64,000 nucleotides of DNA, taken from NCBI GenBank assembly GCA_963205275.1, contig CAUJIH010000006.1, forward strand, positions 1 through 64,000, written 5' to 3'. This DNA comes from Verrucomicrobiota bacterium. Lineage in GTDB: Bacteria; Verrucomicrobiota; Verrucomicrobiia; Verrucomicrobiales; DEV007. A model generated the notes under the pieces. It ran no database searches. It saw nothing but the letters and a program-made list of their open reading frames with translations, and was not told the DNA's origin. The first letter of the stretch is position 1, and each line of letters opens with the position of its first letter. The position numbers were made by a program, and so were the translations under genes. Below are positions 43,244-52,093 of the stretch, one piece after another.

Positions 43244-45235
43244 TCAACTCTCGTAATACGTATATCCCGCCATCCCTTCACGATAGGCGGTGAGAGCATC
43301 ACGTCTCTGGGCAGCTGTGATTCGATTTTCCTGAATGGCTGTCTCCGCCAGCTCGCGGAACTGCTCGACAAGCTTCTTCGGCTCGTATTCCACATAAGCG
43401 AGCACATCAGCGACGGAATCACCTTCCACTTCACGAGAAAATTTCACGCGCCCCTCCTCGACATCCACGCTTACGACATGGGTATCGCCGAAGAGATTGT
43501 GAAGATCGCTCAAGGTCTCCTGGTAGGCCCCAACAAGGAAAATCCCGACGAAATAGGCCTCCTGTTCTTTCAGCTCGTGTAGAGGCAGTGCTTCCTGCAC
43601 ATCTGTGTCGGAGACGTAGCGCTTAATCACACCATCACAGTCACAAGTAACATCGTGAATCACGCCCTCACGAGTTGGCTGTTCCGTCAATCTGTGCAAA
43701 GGCATTACCGGGAAAACGCTATCAATCGCCCACGAGTCAGCCAGCGACTGGAAAATACTGAAGTTTCCATAACACTGGTCGGCGAGGAGGCTCGATAGAT
43801 CCCGCAATTCCTCCGGTACGTAACGCAGTTCACGAGTCCGAAGCGCAATATTCGTCATCGCCTTCCAGAAATACTGCTCGCAGGCTGCTCGCTCGCGAAG
43901 GCTGATGTCACCGACTAAGAAATCCTCGTGCAATTCCTCTCGATGACGCGCCGCTTTGCCATAGGCTTCGAGCAGATTATCGTCATGAATGTTCTCGGAG
44001 ACCTCGGCCAGAGCGATCAGCAGCTCATCCTCACTGCCCGTCAGAGGCATGGTCTCACGATTCTCAAAGCGATTCACATCCAGAATCTCCAGCGCCAGCA
44101 TGGAATAGTGAGCTACGACGGCCCGTCCCGATTCAGTTACGAGGGTCGGGTGAGCAACGCCACACTCATCGAACACTCGCTTCACTGCATCGACGAGGCT
44201 GTGACAGTACTCATCGATCGAGTAGTTCGCGCTGGTGGGGCGCGTCGAACGAGATCCGTCATAATCCACCGCCAGACCACCTCCCAGATTCAGTAGGCGC
44301 ATTTCAGCCCCCTCTTTGACCAAGCCAGCATAAATACGTGCCATTTCCTCAATCGCACGGCGGATAATTGTGAGATCAGGAATTTGCGATCCCTGATGAC
44401 AATGAAGCATTTTTAGCCAAGATAGATTTCCCTTCGTTCTCAGCCGTTCCACAATCTGGATGAGTTGAGCCAAGTTCATTCCAAAGGGACTCCTCTCGCC
44501 CCCAGATTTCGCCCACTGCCCTGCCCCCTCTGCGGAGAGCTTCACTCGCACCCCGATCACTGGTTCCACACCCAAGAGCTTGGATCGCTCTTCGATCACC
44601 TCCAGCTCATGTGGCATCTCTAGGACCAGCACTACCCGCAATCCCATGAGCTGACCGTAGAGCGCCAGATCGATGAATTCGGCATCTTTATAGCCATTGC
44701 AAACCAGAAGCGCCTCCGGATTCTTCATATACGCGAGTGCTGCGATCAGCTCAGGCTTGCTCCCGACTTCGAAGCCGTAATTGAAGCGGTGACCATAAGC
44801 TGCAATCTCTTCCGCTACCTGCTGCTGCTGATTCACTTTGATCGGAAAGACGCCACGATAGCTACCTTCGTACTCCAGATCGTCAATCGCCTTCATGAAT
44901 CCGTGATTGAGTTCCTCGATCCGGCGCTCCAGAATGCGTGGAAATCTTAGCAGCAAAGGCGTCTGAACACCCCGAGCTTGTAAATCCTCCAATAACTTGG
45001 GAATACTCACCGCATGAGGTGCGCCATTCTTTCGATCAGTGATTTCCGCCACTACCTCTCCGCGACGTGAAACAGAAAAATAGCCACCTCCCCAGTGCTT
45101 GATTCCGTAGGTCTCTGCCGCCTTATCTACAGTCCAGATCGATTCGTCTTCTTCGACAGGCTTTTCTGCTGCTGAAGACTTACGAGAAGGTTTGGAAGTG
45201 GAGCGAGAGCCTGATGAGCTGCGTGCTTGCGTCAT
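43244..45235 (-). CDS. speA: biosynthetic arginine decarboxylase
   Basis: 663 residues from the ATG at 45235, which follows CTTTTTCTTCCATCGA; the longer frame up to 45325 has no support. After a Ser/Lys-rich leader of about 35 residues comes WTVDKAAETYGIKHWGGGYFSV. The PLP lysine is in GVFPIKVNQQQQVAEEI. Other family blocks are LLNLGGGLAVDYDGSRS, DECGVAHPTLVTESGRA and the C-terminal CDCDGVIKRYV. It converts arginine to agmatine for polyamine synthesis. No agmatinase or other spe gene is adjacent. Confidence 0.95.
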   Translation of the reverse strand: MTQARSSSGSRSTSKPSRKSSAAEKPVEEDESIWTVDKAAETYGIKHWGGGYFSVSRRGEVVAEITDRKNGAPHAVSIPKLLEDLQARGVQTPLLLRFPRILERRIEELNHGFMKAIDDLEYEGSYRGVFPIKVNQQQQVAEEIAAYGHRFNYGFEVGSKPELIAALAYMKNPEALLVCNGYKDAEFIDLALYGQLMGLRVVLVLEMPHELEVIEERSKLLGVEPVIGVRVKLSAEGAGQWAKSGGERSPFGMNLAQLIQIVERLRTKGNLSWLKMLHCHQGSQIPDLTIIRRAIEEMARIYAGLVKEGAEMRLLNLGGGLAVDYDGSRSTRPTSANYSIDEYCHSLVDAVKRVFDECGVAHPTLVTESGRAVVAHYSMLALEILDVNRFENRETMPLTGSEDELLIALAEVSENIHDDNLLEAYGKAARHREELHEDFLVGDISLRERAACEQYFWKAMTNIALRTRELRYVPEELRDLSSLLADQCYGNFSIFQSLADSWAIDSVFPVMPLHRLTEQPTREGVIHDVTCDCDGVIKRYVSDTDVQEALPLHELKEQEAYFVGIFLVGAYQETLSDLHNLFGDTHVVSVDVEEGRVKFSREVEGDSVADVLAYVEYEPKKLVEQFRELAETAIQENRITAAQRRDALTAYREGMAGYTYYES

Positions 45236-45461
45236 TCGATGGAAGAAAAAGTGAAATTCTGAACGGCTGGGAGAGGGATTAGCCTTGCAATCCTCACCGC
45301 GCCACAGTCTCAAAAGACTACCCAACTCGCAAGTGTTGGATGCAAAAATTTTGTCTCGAGTTCGCTCTCTGAGATAGCCTGTTCTGCCGACTGCGATTGT
45401 GAGGGACGGTTCTTTCTCGATTCCATCGCCACAAGAAGAGAGAATTTAGCTCTTTTATATT

Positions 45462-45475
45462 ACAATATTTATTGT
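45462..45475. promoter_or_regulatory. AT-rich palindrome upstream of acyltransferase gene
   Basis: ACAATA-TT-TATTGT is a perfect inverted repeat ending 12 bp before the acyltransferase start, embedded in an AT-rich stretch (TATATT before, TATATATA after). It could be an operator overlapping the promoter. No regulator gene is adjacent to support a specific protein. Confidence 0.3.
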
Positions 45476-45487
45476 ATATATATCTAC

Positions 45488-46597
45488 ATGAAGCCTCGAA
45501 TCCTTGGACTGGATGTGGCTAGAGCGACGGCGATTTTGCTTGTCGTTGTCAACCATTCGCATCAGCAACTCCAAGCCATCGGAATCTATGGAGTCGAATT
45601 GTTTTTCGCACTGAGCGGTTTCCTGATCGGTGGGATCCTGTATCGCAGCGTTCCTGAGCAGGGACACTGGAGCTTGCTCGGAGTCGCCAACTTCTGGCAG
45701 CGGCGGTGGTGGCGTACCCTACCGAACTATTACCTCTTTCTGATAGTGGCCATCTTCTTCTACCACGCACGAGGCGAATGGCCCAAAGGCGGCTGGGACG
45801 GAATTCTACCCTATTTCCTATTTCTCCCGAATCTAATGCAACCAAATGAGGCTTTTTTCGACGTCTCGTGGTCGCTGTGTGTCGAGGAGGGATTTTACTT
45901 TCTCTTCCCCCTCGTGATTCTACTCTTGAATCGATTGATCCCTTCGCGTAATCGGGTGTTTGTTCTCACCATTCTATTATTTATCATCGTGGCTCCGCTT
46001 CTCCGTGAACTGGTGATGTTGGCATGGCCTGCTCCACAGGTGCGCGTCTCCACATTGCCTCGCCTAGATGCGATCTGCTACGGAGTGGCCGTCGTAGCAT
46101 GGATGCAGGCGAAGGGAATCTCGCGAAGCGCTCGTTTCGCTCTTTTCATGATCGGAGCGATGATGGTATCGGGTGTTGCTTCAGCGCACTGGCTTCTGCG
46201 TCCTGCGGATGAGGCAAAATGGTTCTTCCGTATCGCGCTCGTTGCCATGCCTCTCGGCTTTAGTCTCTGTATGCCGCTTCTGTCCACTTGGGCGAAAGCG
46301 CCCGTCTGGGCCAACTGGATTGCGAAGCCGATTACTGCGATCAGCCTATGGTCCTACTCCCTCTATCTCTGTCACCACATGATCATCTTGGGAGTGCTGC
46401 CTTGGTTCGGTGAGGATCGGGAGAGTCTAAAAGTAAAATTACTCAGTAAAATCGTAGGAGTATCCCTGTCGATTCTCGTCTCTTGGCTGGTCTTTCGTTT
46501 CTTTGAGACTCCGCTGACCCGAAAGCGCCCCCCGGAATTCAAGGGCGAAAGTGGAAAGCCAATCGAAGAGACCGAGCGCTGCGCCATTCGAGCCTGA
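45488..46597 (+). CDS. acyltransferase 3 family (OafA/YrhL-like) membrane protein
   Basis: 369 residues with about ten transmembrane helices. It opens RILGLDVARATAILLVVVNHSHQ, in which the family's catalytic His (usually in an R..H pair) is present. FFALSGFLIGGILYRS, WSLCVEEGFYFLFPLVIL and the closing SWLVFRFFETPLTRKR are family blocks. These proteins O-acetylate or otherwise acylate surface glycans or lipids. It stands between arginine decarboxylase and the methyltransferase without a partner gene. Confidence 0.9.
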   Translation: MKPRILGLDVARATAILLVVVNHSHQQLQAIGIYGVELFFALSGFLIGGILYRSVPEQGHWSLLGVANFWQRRWWRTLPNYYLFLIVAIFFYHARGEWPKGGWDGILPYFLFLPNLMQPNEAFFDVSWSLCVEEGFYFLFPLVILLLNRLIPSRNRVFVLTILLFIIVAPLLRELVMLAWPAPQVRVSTLPRLDAICYGVAVVAWMQAKGISRSARFALFMIGAMMVSGVASAHWLLRPADEAKWFFRIALVAMPLGFSLCMPLLSTWAKAPVWANWIAKPITAISLWSYSLYLCHHMIILGVLPWFGEDRESLKVKLLSKIVGVSLSILVSWLVFRFFETPLTRKRPPEFKGESGKPIEETERCAIRA

Positions 46598-46629
46598 TTC
46601 CAAATCCCTCGACATCAGGTGATTCCACG

Positions 46630-47793
46630 TCACGGAGATTCCCTGATTCCCCGTGTGAACTCCATCACATGAAAGCACTGCCCCATCAAGGACGGATGCG
46701 TTAATGTCTGGAACTGACGCAGACGTTTCTGGGTCCGCTGATCCGGCAGACGACCTTCCATTCTGAGGAGCCAAGGTCGAGCCGCCTCGATGAGAAAATG
46801 ATGCTGATCGATCAAGTTACGTCGATTCAATCCGCAGAGTCGCGCCACCTCTTCTACCCGAGTGAAATCGACATGCGCCGTGATGTCTTGTTCTCCGGGA
46901 AAAGCGAAGGGATCCTCCCCCGCCTGATGCGCCTGATAACATCGTAGAGTTCCCTTGTTCCTCCGGGGAGAATAATACTCAGATCGCTCGTATCCGTAAT
47001 CGATGATCATCCAAAGCCCCGTTTCAAACAGCTGAGCACTCTCCTGCATCCAAGATTCGATCTCTGGACAAATCTCGCTGATATAGCCTTCGGGAAAAGA
47101 GTCACCCAGCTCCTGTGCGAACTCTCGCCATTCATTCCGCAAAGGCCGCGAGACCCACTCCGGACGCTGCATCTCGGAGTTCCAGCCTACGTGTAGCTCC
47201 TTCCACGCTCCTTCCTGAAAGAGAATGCGATCCACCGGGAAGGCGTCTAACAGCTCATTGCATAGAAAAACACCCGCAGGAGCGCGAGCCTCGGATAGGC
47301 TCGATACAATACGGATTTGAGGCTCCGGATCTCGCGCCAACTCAGCTTCAAGCCTGTCACGCCCCCAGGCTCTCGGTTCCACGATGCGGTATTCGAACTC
47401 ATCAAGTCGCGAAACACTTATTTCGCGTAGTCCTGCCAGAATATCTCGCGCCAAGCGTCCATCATGCGCTCCCTGTTCTACGATGATGAAGGGACGAGCG
47501 GAATCAAAAAGATGCTCCCAATCCCGCAGTATTCGACTCGCCAATAACAATCCGAAAGTTTCTCCCACGGAGACGCTGGTAAAAAAGTCTCCCGCTCGAC
47601 CCACCGTACGAAAGCCTTCTTCCCCCGTCACACCAGACCGAGAGTAATAACCCCACTGTGGATGATAGAGCGCCATCTCCATCCAAACGGAAAATGGAAC
47701 AGAAGATGAGTCGCTTTCTGAAATTCTTTGAAAGACGAGATCAAAAAGCGACGTATCTTGTCCATATGCCGGATCGGCAGCTTCTGCGTACAT
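46630..47793 (-). CDS. MidA/NDUFAF7-family SAM-dependent methyltransferase
   Basis: 387 residues from the ATG at 47793. The frame is open upstream for another 149 codons, but that part overlaps the divergent PBP gene and does not resemble the family. PFSVWMEMALYHPQWGYYS (about 33-51) is the typical opening. GRAGDFFTSVSVGETFG and IIVEQGAHDGRLARDIL (SAM loop; family usually E.GaG.G.La.D) follow. In mitochondria the orthologue methylates a complex I arginine; bacterial function is uncertain. Unusually here, a GGAG lies 15 bases upstream of the start. Confidence 0.85.
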   Translation of the reverse strand: MYAEAADPAYGQDTSLFDLVFQRISESDSSSVPFSVWMEMALYHPQWGYYSRSGVTGEEGFRTVGRAGDFFTSVSVGETFGLLLASRILRDWEHLFDSARPFIIVEQGAHDGRLARDILAGLREISVSRLDEFEYRIVEPRAWGRDRLEAELARDPEPQIRIVSSLSEARAPAGVFLCNELLDAFPVDRILFQEGAWKELHVGWNSEMQRPEWVSRPLRNEWREFAQELGDSFPEGYISEICPEIESWMQESAQLFETGLWMIIDYGYERSEYYSPRRNKGTLRCYQAHQAGEDPFAFPGEQDITAHVDFTRVEEVARLCGLNRRNLIDQHHFLIEAARPWLLRMEGRLPDQRTQKRLRQFQTLTHPSLMGQCFHVMEFTRGIRESP

Positions 47794-47838
47794 GGCTGTC
47801 ACGGTACTCCTTACCCACTTCGATTCCAGAACCTTTCT

Positions 47839-50460
47839 GTGGCTAACGATTTTGAGCAGATTCAATTTGGTGCCTCCGGCAATGACGGAGCCTCCCCGCG
47901 TCGTGCGTCGAAGCGGAAGAAGAAGGCTTCGAAGGGGCGTCGTCGGCTGATGTTTCTCGTGAAACTTCTGGGATTCTTTACCGTCCTCGGATTCGTCTGC
48001 CTGATTGTCGCCGCTGTAGGAGCCTTTTTTTACGTGAAGCCTCGCTATGACTTGGCTCAGACTTTTGACCTCTCTCAGTTGGAAGAAATCGAAGTAGCCA
48101 GCCGGATTTTTGATCGTAGCGGAAAAGAATTGGGACGAATCTTCGTGCAAAACCGACGTCCGGTTTCTCTGGATCACGTCTCCCCCAATTTCGTTCACGC
48201 ACTGCTTTCGGCTGAGGATAGTCGATTCTACCAACACCACGGGGTTGATTATTTCGGGATAGCTCGTGCCGTATATTACGGCCTGCGGTCAAGTGGAGTC
48301 AATCAGGGGGCTTCCACAATCACTCAGCAGCTCGCTCGTCAGACTTTTGAACTAAAAGACCGAACTCTCAGTCGGAAGATCACTGAAATCTTCCTAGCTC
48401 AGCGAATTGAAAAACGAATCGGGAGCAAGCAGCGGATTCTCGAACTCTACATCAATCGTATATACTTCGGCAGCGGATATTACGGAATCGCAGCTGCATC
48501 CGAGGGCTACTTTGGGAAAGAACCCGAGTACCTGACCGCACTAGAGGCGGCAACACTCGCTGCGACCATTCCCAATCCGTATCACCGCTCGCCTCGAAGC
48601 TTTCCAGAAGTCTCTAAAAAATGGCGCAACCACGTTCTCGCACGGATGGCTGAGCAAAAATACATCGATGCAGGCACAAGTGAGCGACTGCAAAAGGCGA
48701 ATGTTGAAGTCGCCGAAAAAGCGAATCTCACTGGACGATCCGCCTTCGTCTATGAAAAGGTCCGACAAGAAGTGATCGACCTCTTGGGATACGAGGCTGT
48801 CTCCAAGGGTGGATTCATGATCCACACTACGATCGATGGGGCACTGCAGGAGATGGCAGAGGCCACGTTGAAAGAACAACTCGCCAAGATCGAGCAGCAT
48901 CCGGACTTTAAGCACGAGACCCTAGAAGGTTATAAAAAAGCGAAGGCTGAGTTCCTGAAGTCCGCACATCCCGACCAGACATTTCCGACACCGAAATATC
49001 TTCAAGGAGCCTTGTTGATGCTCGACAACAAGACAGGTGAGGTGCTCGCCCGAGTCAGCGGACGCGATTTTAACGACTCTATGTTTGATCGCGTGTCTCA
49101 AGGTCGACGTCCCACGGGCACAGCCTTTACCCCGTTCGTGTACGCCGCTGCTTTCGAGGCGGGGTACTTCCCTGGCACGCTCGTAGACGACACCCCTATG
49201 GACACGCGCCAAGTCATGGTGGGAGGCACGACGGGGATTCTGGGAGAATGGGGAGTCGAAACACTCAATAACGTGTACGAGAATGTCATTACCTCTCGGC
49301 GAGCCCTCGCTCAGGGGAAAAATGCAGCCACCGTTCGACTAGGGCAGAAAGTGGGAACGGATGCAGTCGTCGCCCTAGCTAAGAAAGCAGGCATGTCCTT
49401 CGGCGGTGACTTGCAGAAATTCAATGCCACTTTCCTTGGTCGCAATCCCTGCTCCCTAGAGGAACTCTGTCTCGCCTACACGATTTTCCCGAACGGTGGA
49501 CGCCGCGCTGAAAAGGCGAATATCATCGTAAACATCCGCGATAGCCTCGGCAACGTCGTCTATTCCCCGAATGCGGCGATGCACCAGCAGCAGGTGATCG
49601 ATCAGTACACTGCCTATCAGATCACCAACATGCTCTCGGACAGTTTTGTCGACGGCACCGCTGCTAAGGCTCGGGAGAAATTCGGATTGGGCAGCTACCC
49701 CGTCGCCGGGAAGACAGGAACGGAATACGACTTTACCGATAACTGGTTCGCTGGTTACACCTCAGAGGTAACCTGTGTGGTATGGACTGGCTTTGACCAG
49801 AGCAGCACCATCTATCCCGGAGCATTCAGTTCTGACACCGTGCTCCCTGTCTGGACAGAGGTGATGAACGCCGCAGAAAAGAAATACGGTGCGAAGGTAT
49901 TTCCTCCGCCGAACGATGCCGAGAAGGCAGAGATCTGTCTCAAATCCGGAGAACTGGCCTCTGACGACTGCTACGAAATGGTCCAGAAAAAAGAAGGAAT
50001 CACCTCTCAGGTTCGCTGCACCTATACCGAATACCTTCGCCCCGGCACCAATCTCGATCTGATCTGTCATATACACGGCAAGGGCCGCAGCCGACTGCAG
50101 AACGTCGTGAAGCAGGGTCGTAACGGAATGATCGTCCCCGATTTTGTCATTCAAGAGAACGCCGAACCCGTCTTTCCTATCGCTCAGACCGTGATCGGCA
50201 CCTACGATCCCTATAATTCCGTACCTGTCGTGATCCAGGCGAAAGCGACTCCGGTAGCGAAGAAACCTATCGTTGCACAGCCAGTAGAATCTGACGACTC
50301 GTCCGATTCTCCACAGGATGAACCAGCGCAAAAGCGTCCTAGCGATCCCATCGCTATACCTGTCGCCAAACCGATCCTCACCGATACAGGTACAACGGAT
50401 GATCCTCCCGCCGAGCAGCGCGTGCAGCTCCCCCGCCCGCGTGCGATCGAGATCGAATAA
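47839..50460 (+). CDS. class A penicillin-binding protein with degenerate transpeptidase site
   Basis: 873 residues from GTG 47839, which follows CAGAACCTTTCT and leaves 45 bp to the divergent start; an ATG at 47728 would overlap that gene. After a basic segment and one transmembrane helix (about 37-65) the GT51 domain is intact: AEDSRFYQHHGVD (catalytic Glu near 126), GASTITQQLARQ, KITEIFLAQRIEKR, ILELYINRIYFG. The transpeptidase domain keeps KTGTE (from K625), but the SxxK motif is T428-A-F-T431 and the SxN motif is G493-K-N495. Both nucleophile and general base are therefore missing. It likely polymerises glycan strands only (inference). The C-terminal 120 residues are a Pro-rich tail. Confidence 0.9.
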   Translation: MANDFEQIQFGASGNDGASPRRASKRKKKASKGRRRLMFLVKLLGFFTVLGFVCLIVAAVGAFFYVKPRYDLAQTFDLSQLEEIEVASRIFDRSGKELGRIFVQNRRPVSLDHVSPNFVHALLSAEDSRFYQHHGVDYFGIARAVYYGLRSSGVNQGASTITQQLARQTFELKDRTLSRKITEIFLAQRIEKRIGSKQRILELYINRIYFGSGYYGIAAASEGYFGKEPEYLTALEAATLAATIPNPYHRSPRSFPEVSKKWRNHVLARMAEQKYIDAGTSERLQKANVEVAEKANLTGRSAFVYEKVRQEVIDLLGYEAVSKGGFMIHTTIDGALQEMAEATLKEQLAKIEQHPDFKHETLEGYKKAKAEFLKSAHPDQTFPTPKYLQGALLMLDNKTGEVLARVSGRDFNDSMFDRVSQGRRPTGTAFTPFVYAAAFEAGYFPGTLVDDTPMDTRQVMVGGTTGILGEWGVETLNNVYENVITSRRALAQGKNAATVRLGQKVGTDAVVALAKKAGMSFGGDLQKFNATFLGRNPCSLEELCLAYTIFPNGGRRAEKANIIVNIRDSLGNVVYSPNAAMHQQQVIDQYTAYQITNMLSDSFVDGTAAKAREKFGLGSYPVAGKTGTEYDFTDNWFAGYTSEVTCVVWTGFDQSSTIYPGAFSSDTVLPVWTEVMNAAEKKYGAKVFPPPNDAEKAEICLKSGELASDDCYEMVQKKEGITSQVRCTYTEYLRPGTNLDLICHIHGKGRSRLQNVVKQGRNGMIVPDFVIQENAEPVFPIAQTVIGTYDPYNSVPVVIQAKATPVAKKPIVAQPVESDDSSDSPQDEPAQKRPSDPIAIPVAKPILTDTGTTDDPPAEQRVQLPRPRAIEIE

Positions 50461-50583
50461 GAATTCTCCGGACAGATTTTCTTACCTAGACTGTCTTTTC
50501 ATCCCGTTGGACCGGATCGATTTCTTCCCGATTGTCATCTCTCCGATTCACGTCGATACTGAGGGCTAGCTTTTAAAATTCCG

Positions 50584-51585
50584 ATGTCTCCTCGTCGTAC
50601 CGAACTCGCCGTCGGCGTCTTTGTATTGATCGGCCTCGCCGTGATCGGGAGCCTCGTCGTTCGCTTTTCTCAACACCAAGCCGGCCCAGCGGGAGGATAT
50701 GCCCTCACGGTCGAAGTGAAAGACGCCACCGGAATCCGAGCCGGAGTTCCCGTGCGATTGGGCGGAGTCGATATTGGACGCGTCGTCCATAGTCCAGAAC
50801 TCAGCGAGGACTCAACCCAGCTCATCATTCCGCTCGAAATCTTTCCCACTGTGAAGATCCCCGAACACTCGACTGGCCGGGTGGGGACGAGCGGACTGCT
50901 CGGTGGCGGATACGTACGCATTCTACCTCCAGAACAGCCATCAGGTAAATTTCTCTCTGAAGGAGCCAAAATCCTTTCAGAACCGGCGGAGCATTTTTCC
51001 GATCTAGCGAGCGGGGCGGACCGTGCGATGGCAACTCTTTCGTCAGCCTCCAGCGAATTGATCCGTGTCTCGGGGCAAACCGGACAACTGATCGAGCGAA
51101 TTGAAGCAGGTCTGCTCACGGATGACAACCTCTCTCGCTTGGAATCCATTCTCAAAGACATGGCGGAAGCTTCGGGTAACCTGCGCACCGCATCAGAGCA
51201 GATCATCCCTACGCTCACTGAGACACGCCAAGCATTAGCAAGCGTTGGTGAAGCCGCCAACGGAGCAAAAGGCAGCTTTGCTCAGATCGAAACCGGAGTC
51301 GCCGACCTCAATAAAACCCTCGCCATAACTCGTCCTGTTGTGGAAAACTTTGACACGACTATCGCGGCTCTGAAGAAAACGCTCGTAACCACCAATTCTC
51401 TGCTCGAACAGATCGAGAAGGGTGATGGTCTCGCCAGCTCCTTTCTCCGCGATCCAGAGCTGAAAGGGAACTTCGAGAGCTTCCTGAAAAAACTTGATCG
51501 AAACGGAATTCTTTTCTATCCGCGTGAGGGGGGGAAAAGCACAGAAGACAAATCTCTCTTCCCTGGGACGCGACGCCAACCGTGA
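50584..51585 (+). CDS. MlaD/MCE-domain lipid transport protein
   Basis: 333 residues. One N-terminal membrane helix (about 8-24, VGVFVLIGLAVIGSLVV) and an MCE domain (about 38-120) with VEVKDATGIRAGVPVRLGGVDIGRV and GLLGGGYVRILPP. A long helical/coiled region follows (about 140-310), as in MCE proteins that form periplasmic barrels or needles between the membranes. The MlaE permease and MlaF ATPase genes are not here. It begins an operon with the anchored protein 6 bp downstream, then coaX. Confidence 0.85.
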   Translation: MSPRRTELAVGVFVLIGLAVIGSLVVRFSQHQAGPAGGYALTVEVKDATGIRAGVPVRLGGVDIGRVVHSPELSEDSTQLIIPLEIFPTVKIPEHSTGRVGTSGLLGGGYVRILPPEQPSGKFLSEGAKILSEPAEHFSDLASGADRAMATLSSASSELIRVSGQTGQLIERIEAGLLTDDNLSRLESILKDMAEASGNLRTASEQIIPTLTETRQALASVGEAANGAKGSFAQIETGVADLNKTLAITRPVVENFDTTIAALKKTLVTTNSLLEQIEKGDGLASSFLRDPELKGNFESFLKKLDRNGILFYPREGGKSTEDKSLFPGTRRQP

Positions 51586-51591
51586 TTCGTC

Positions 51592-52080
51592 ATGCCTTTC
51601 CTCGCTGTCTTCAAACGCTACGAAGTGTGGCTGCTGTTTTTGCTGATCGCAGGCCTTTTCTGGCTGGCCTTTACACCCTCTCCAGTCACAGAGCTGACCC
51701 TCTCTGGTGGGAAAGTAGTGAAAGAAGATCCAAAATCAGCTTCCACGGACAATCCTGCAACGAACGATCCTAGTGAACCGAAACCGAACATTGTGCTCAA
51801 AGACGTTCACGTCGAGAAGTCACCTGGAGGGCAGATCGTCGAGACTCGGCTCGAGGGCATCTCGCCCACCGGGAGCGATTTGAATCTGGACAGCAGTGTC
51901 GTGCAGGCGATCAGCGACGACGGCAACAGAATCCCACTCTTCTTTGAACCGTTTCAGAAGGACGCCATTCTCACCGCCCACGAAAATCGCACCGTGACTT
52001 TACGCTGGTGGATGGTGAAGCCGAAGAAAAACTTCACCCTGATGCTTGCCGGAGTAGAAATTCCGGTCGATCTGCCCTGA
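51592..52080 (+). CDS. membrane-anchored hypothetical protein
   Basis: 162 residues. A single N-terminal helix (about 11-27, WLLFLLIAGLFWLAF) is followed by a Lys/Asp/Pro-rich linker and a small beta-rich domain (about 65-162) that starts NIVLKDVHVEK and ends TLMLAGVEIPVDLP. I do not recognise a family. It starts 6 bp after the MlaD-like gene and ends 13 bp before coaX, so it is co-transcribed and might work with the MCE protein. Confidence 0.75.
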   Translation: MPFLAVFKRYEVWLLFLLIAGLFWLAFTPSPVTELTLSGGKVVKEDPKSASTDNPATNDPSEPKPNIVLKDVHVEKSPGGQIVETRLEGISPTGSDLNLDSSVVQAISDDGNRIPLFFEPFQKDAILTAHENRTVTLRWWMVKPKKNFTLMLAGVEIPVDLP

Positions 52081-52093
52081 TCTCTCCGTCCCG

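Noticed and set aside
47728-47838. Longer PBP start at ATG 47728
   Set aside because: It would overlap the divergent methyltransferase by 66 bp, and the 37 extra residues look random. GTG 47839 has a pyrimidine-rich leader and precedes the basic membrane-proximal segment.
46630-48240. 536-residue version of the MidA-like methyltransferase
   Set aside because: The first 149 residues overlap the PBP coding region antisense and do not resemble the family; the family start fits ATG 47793.
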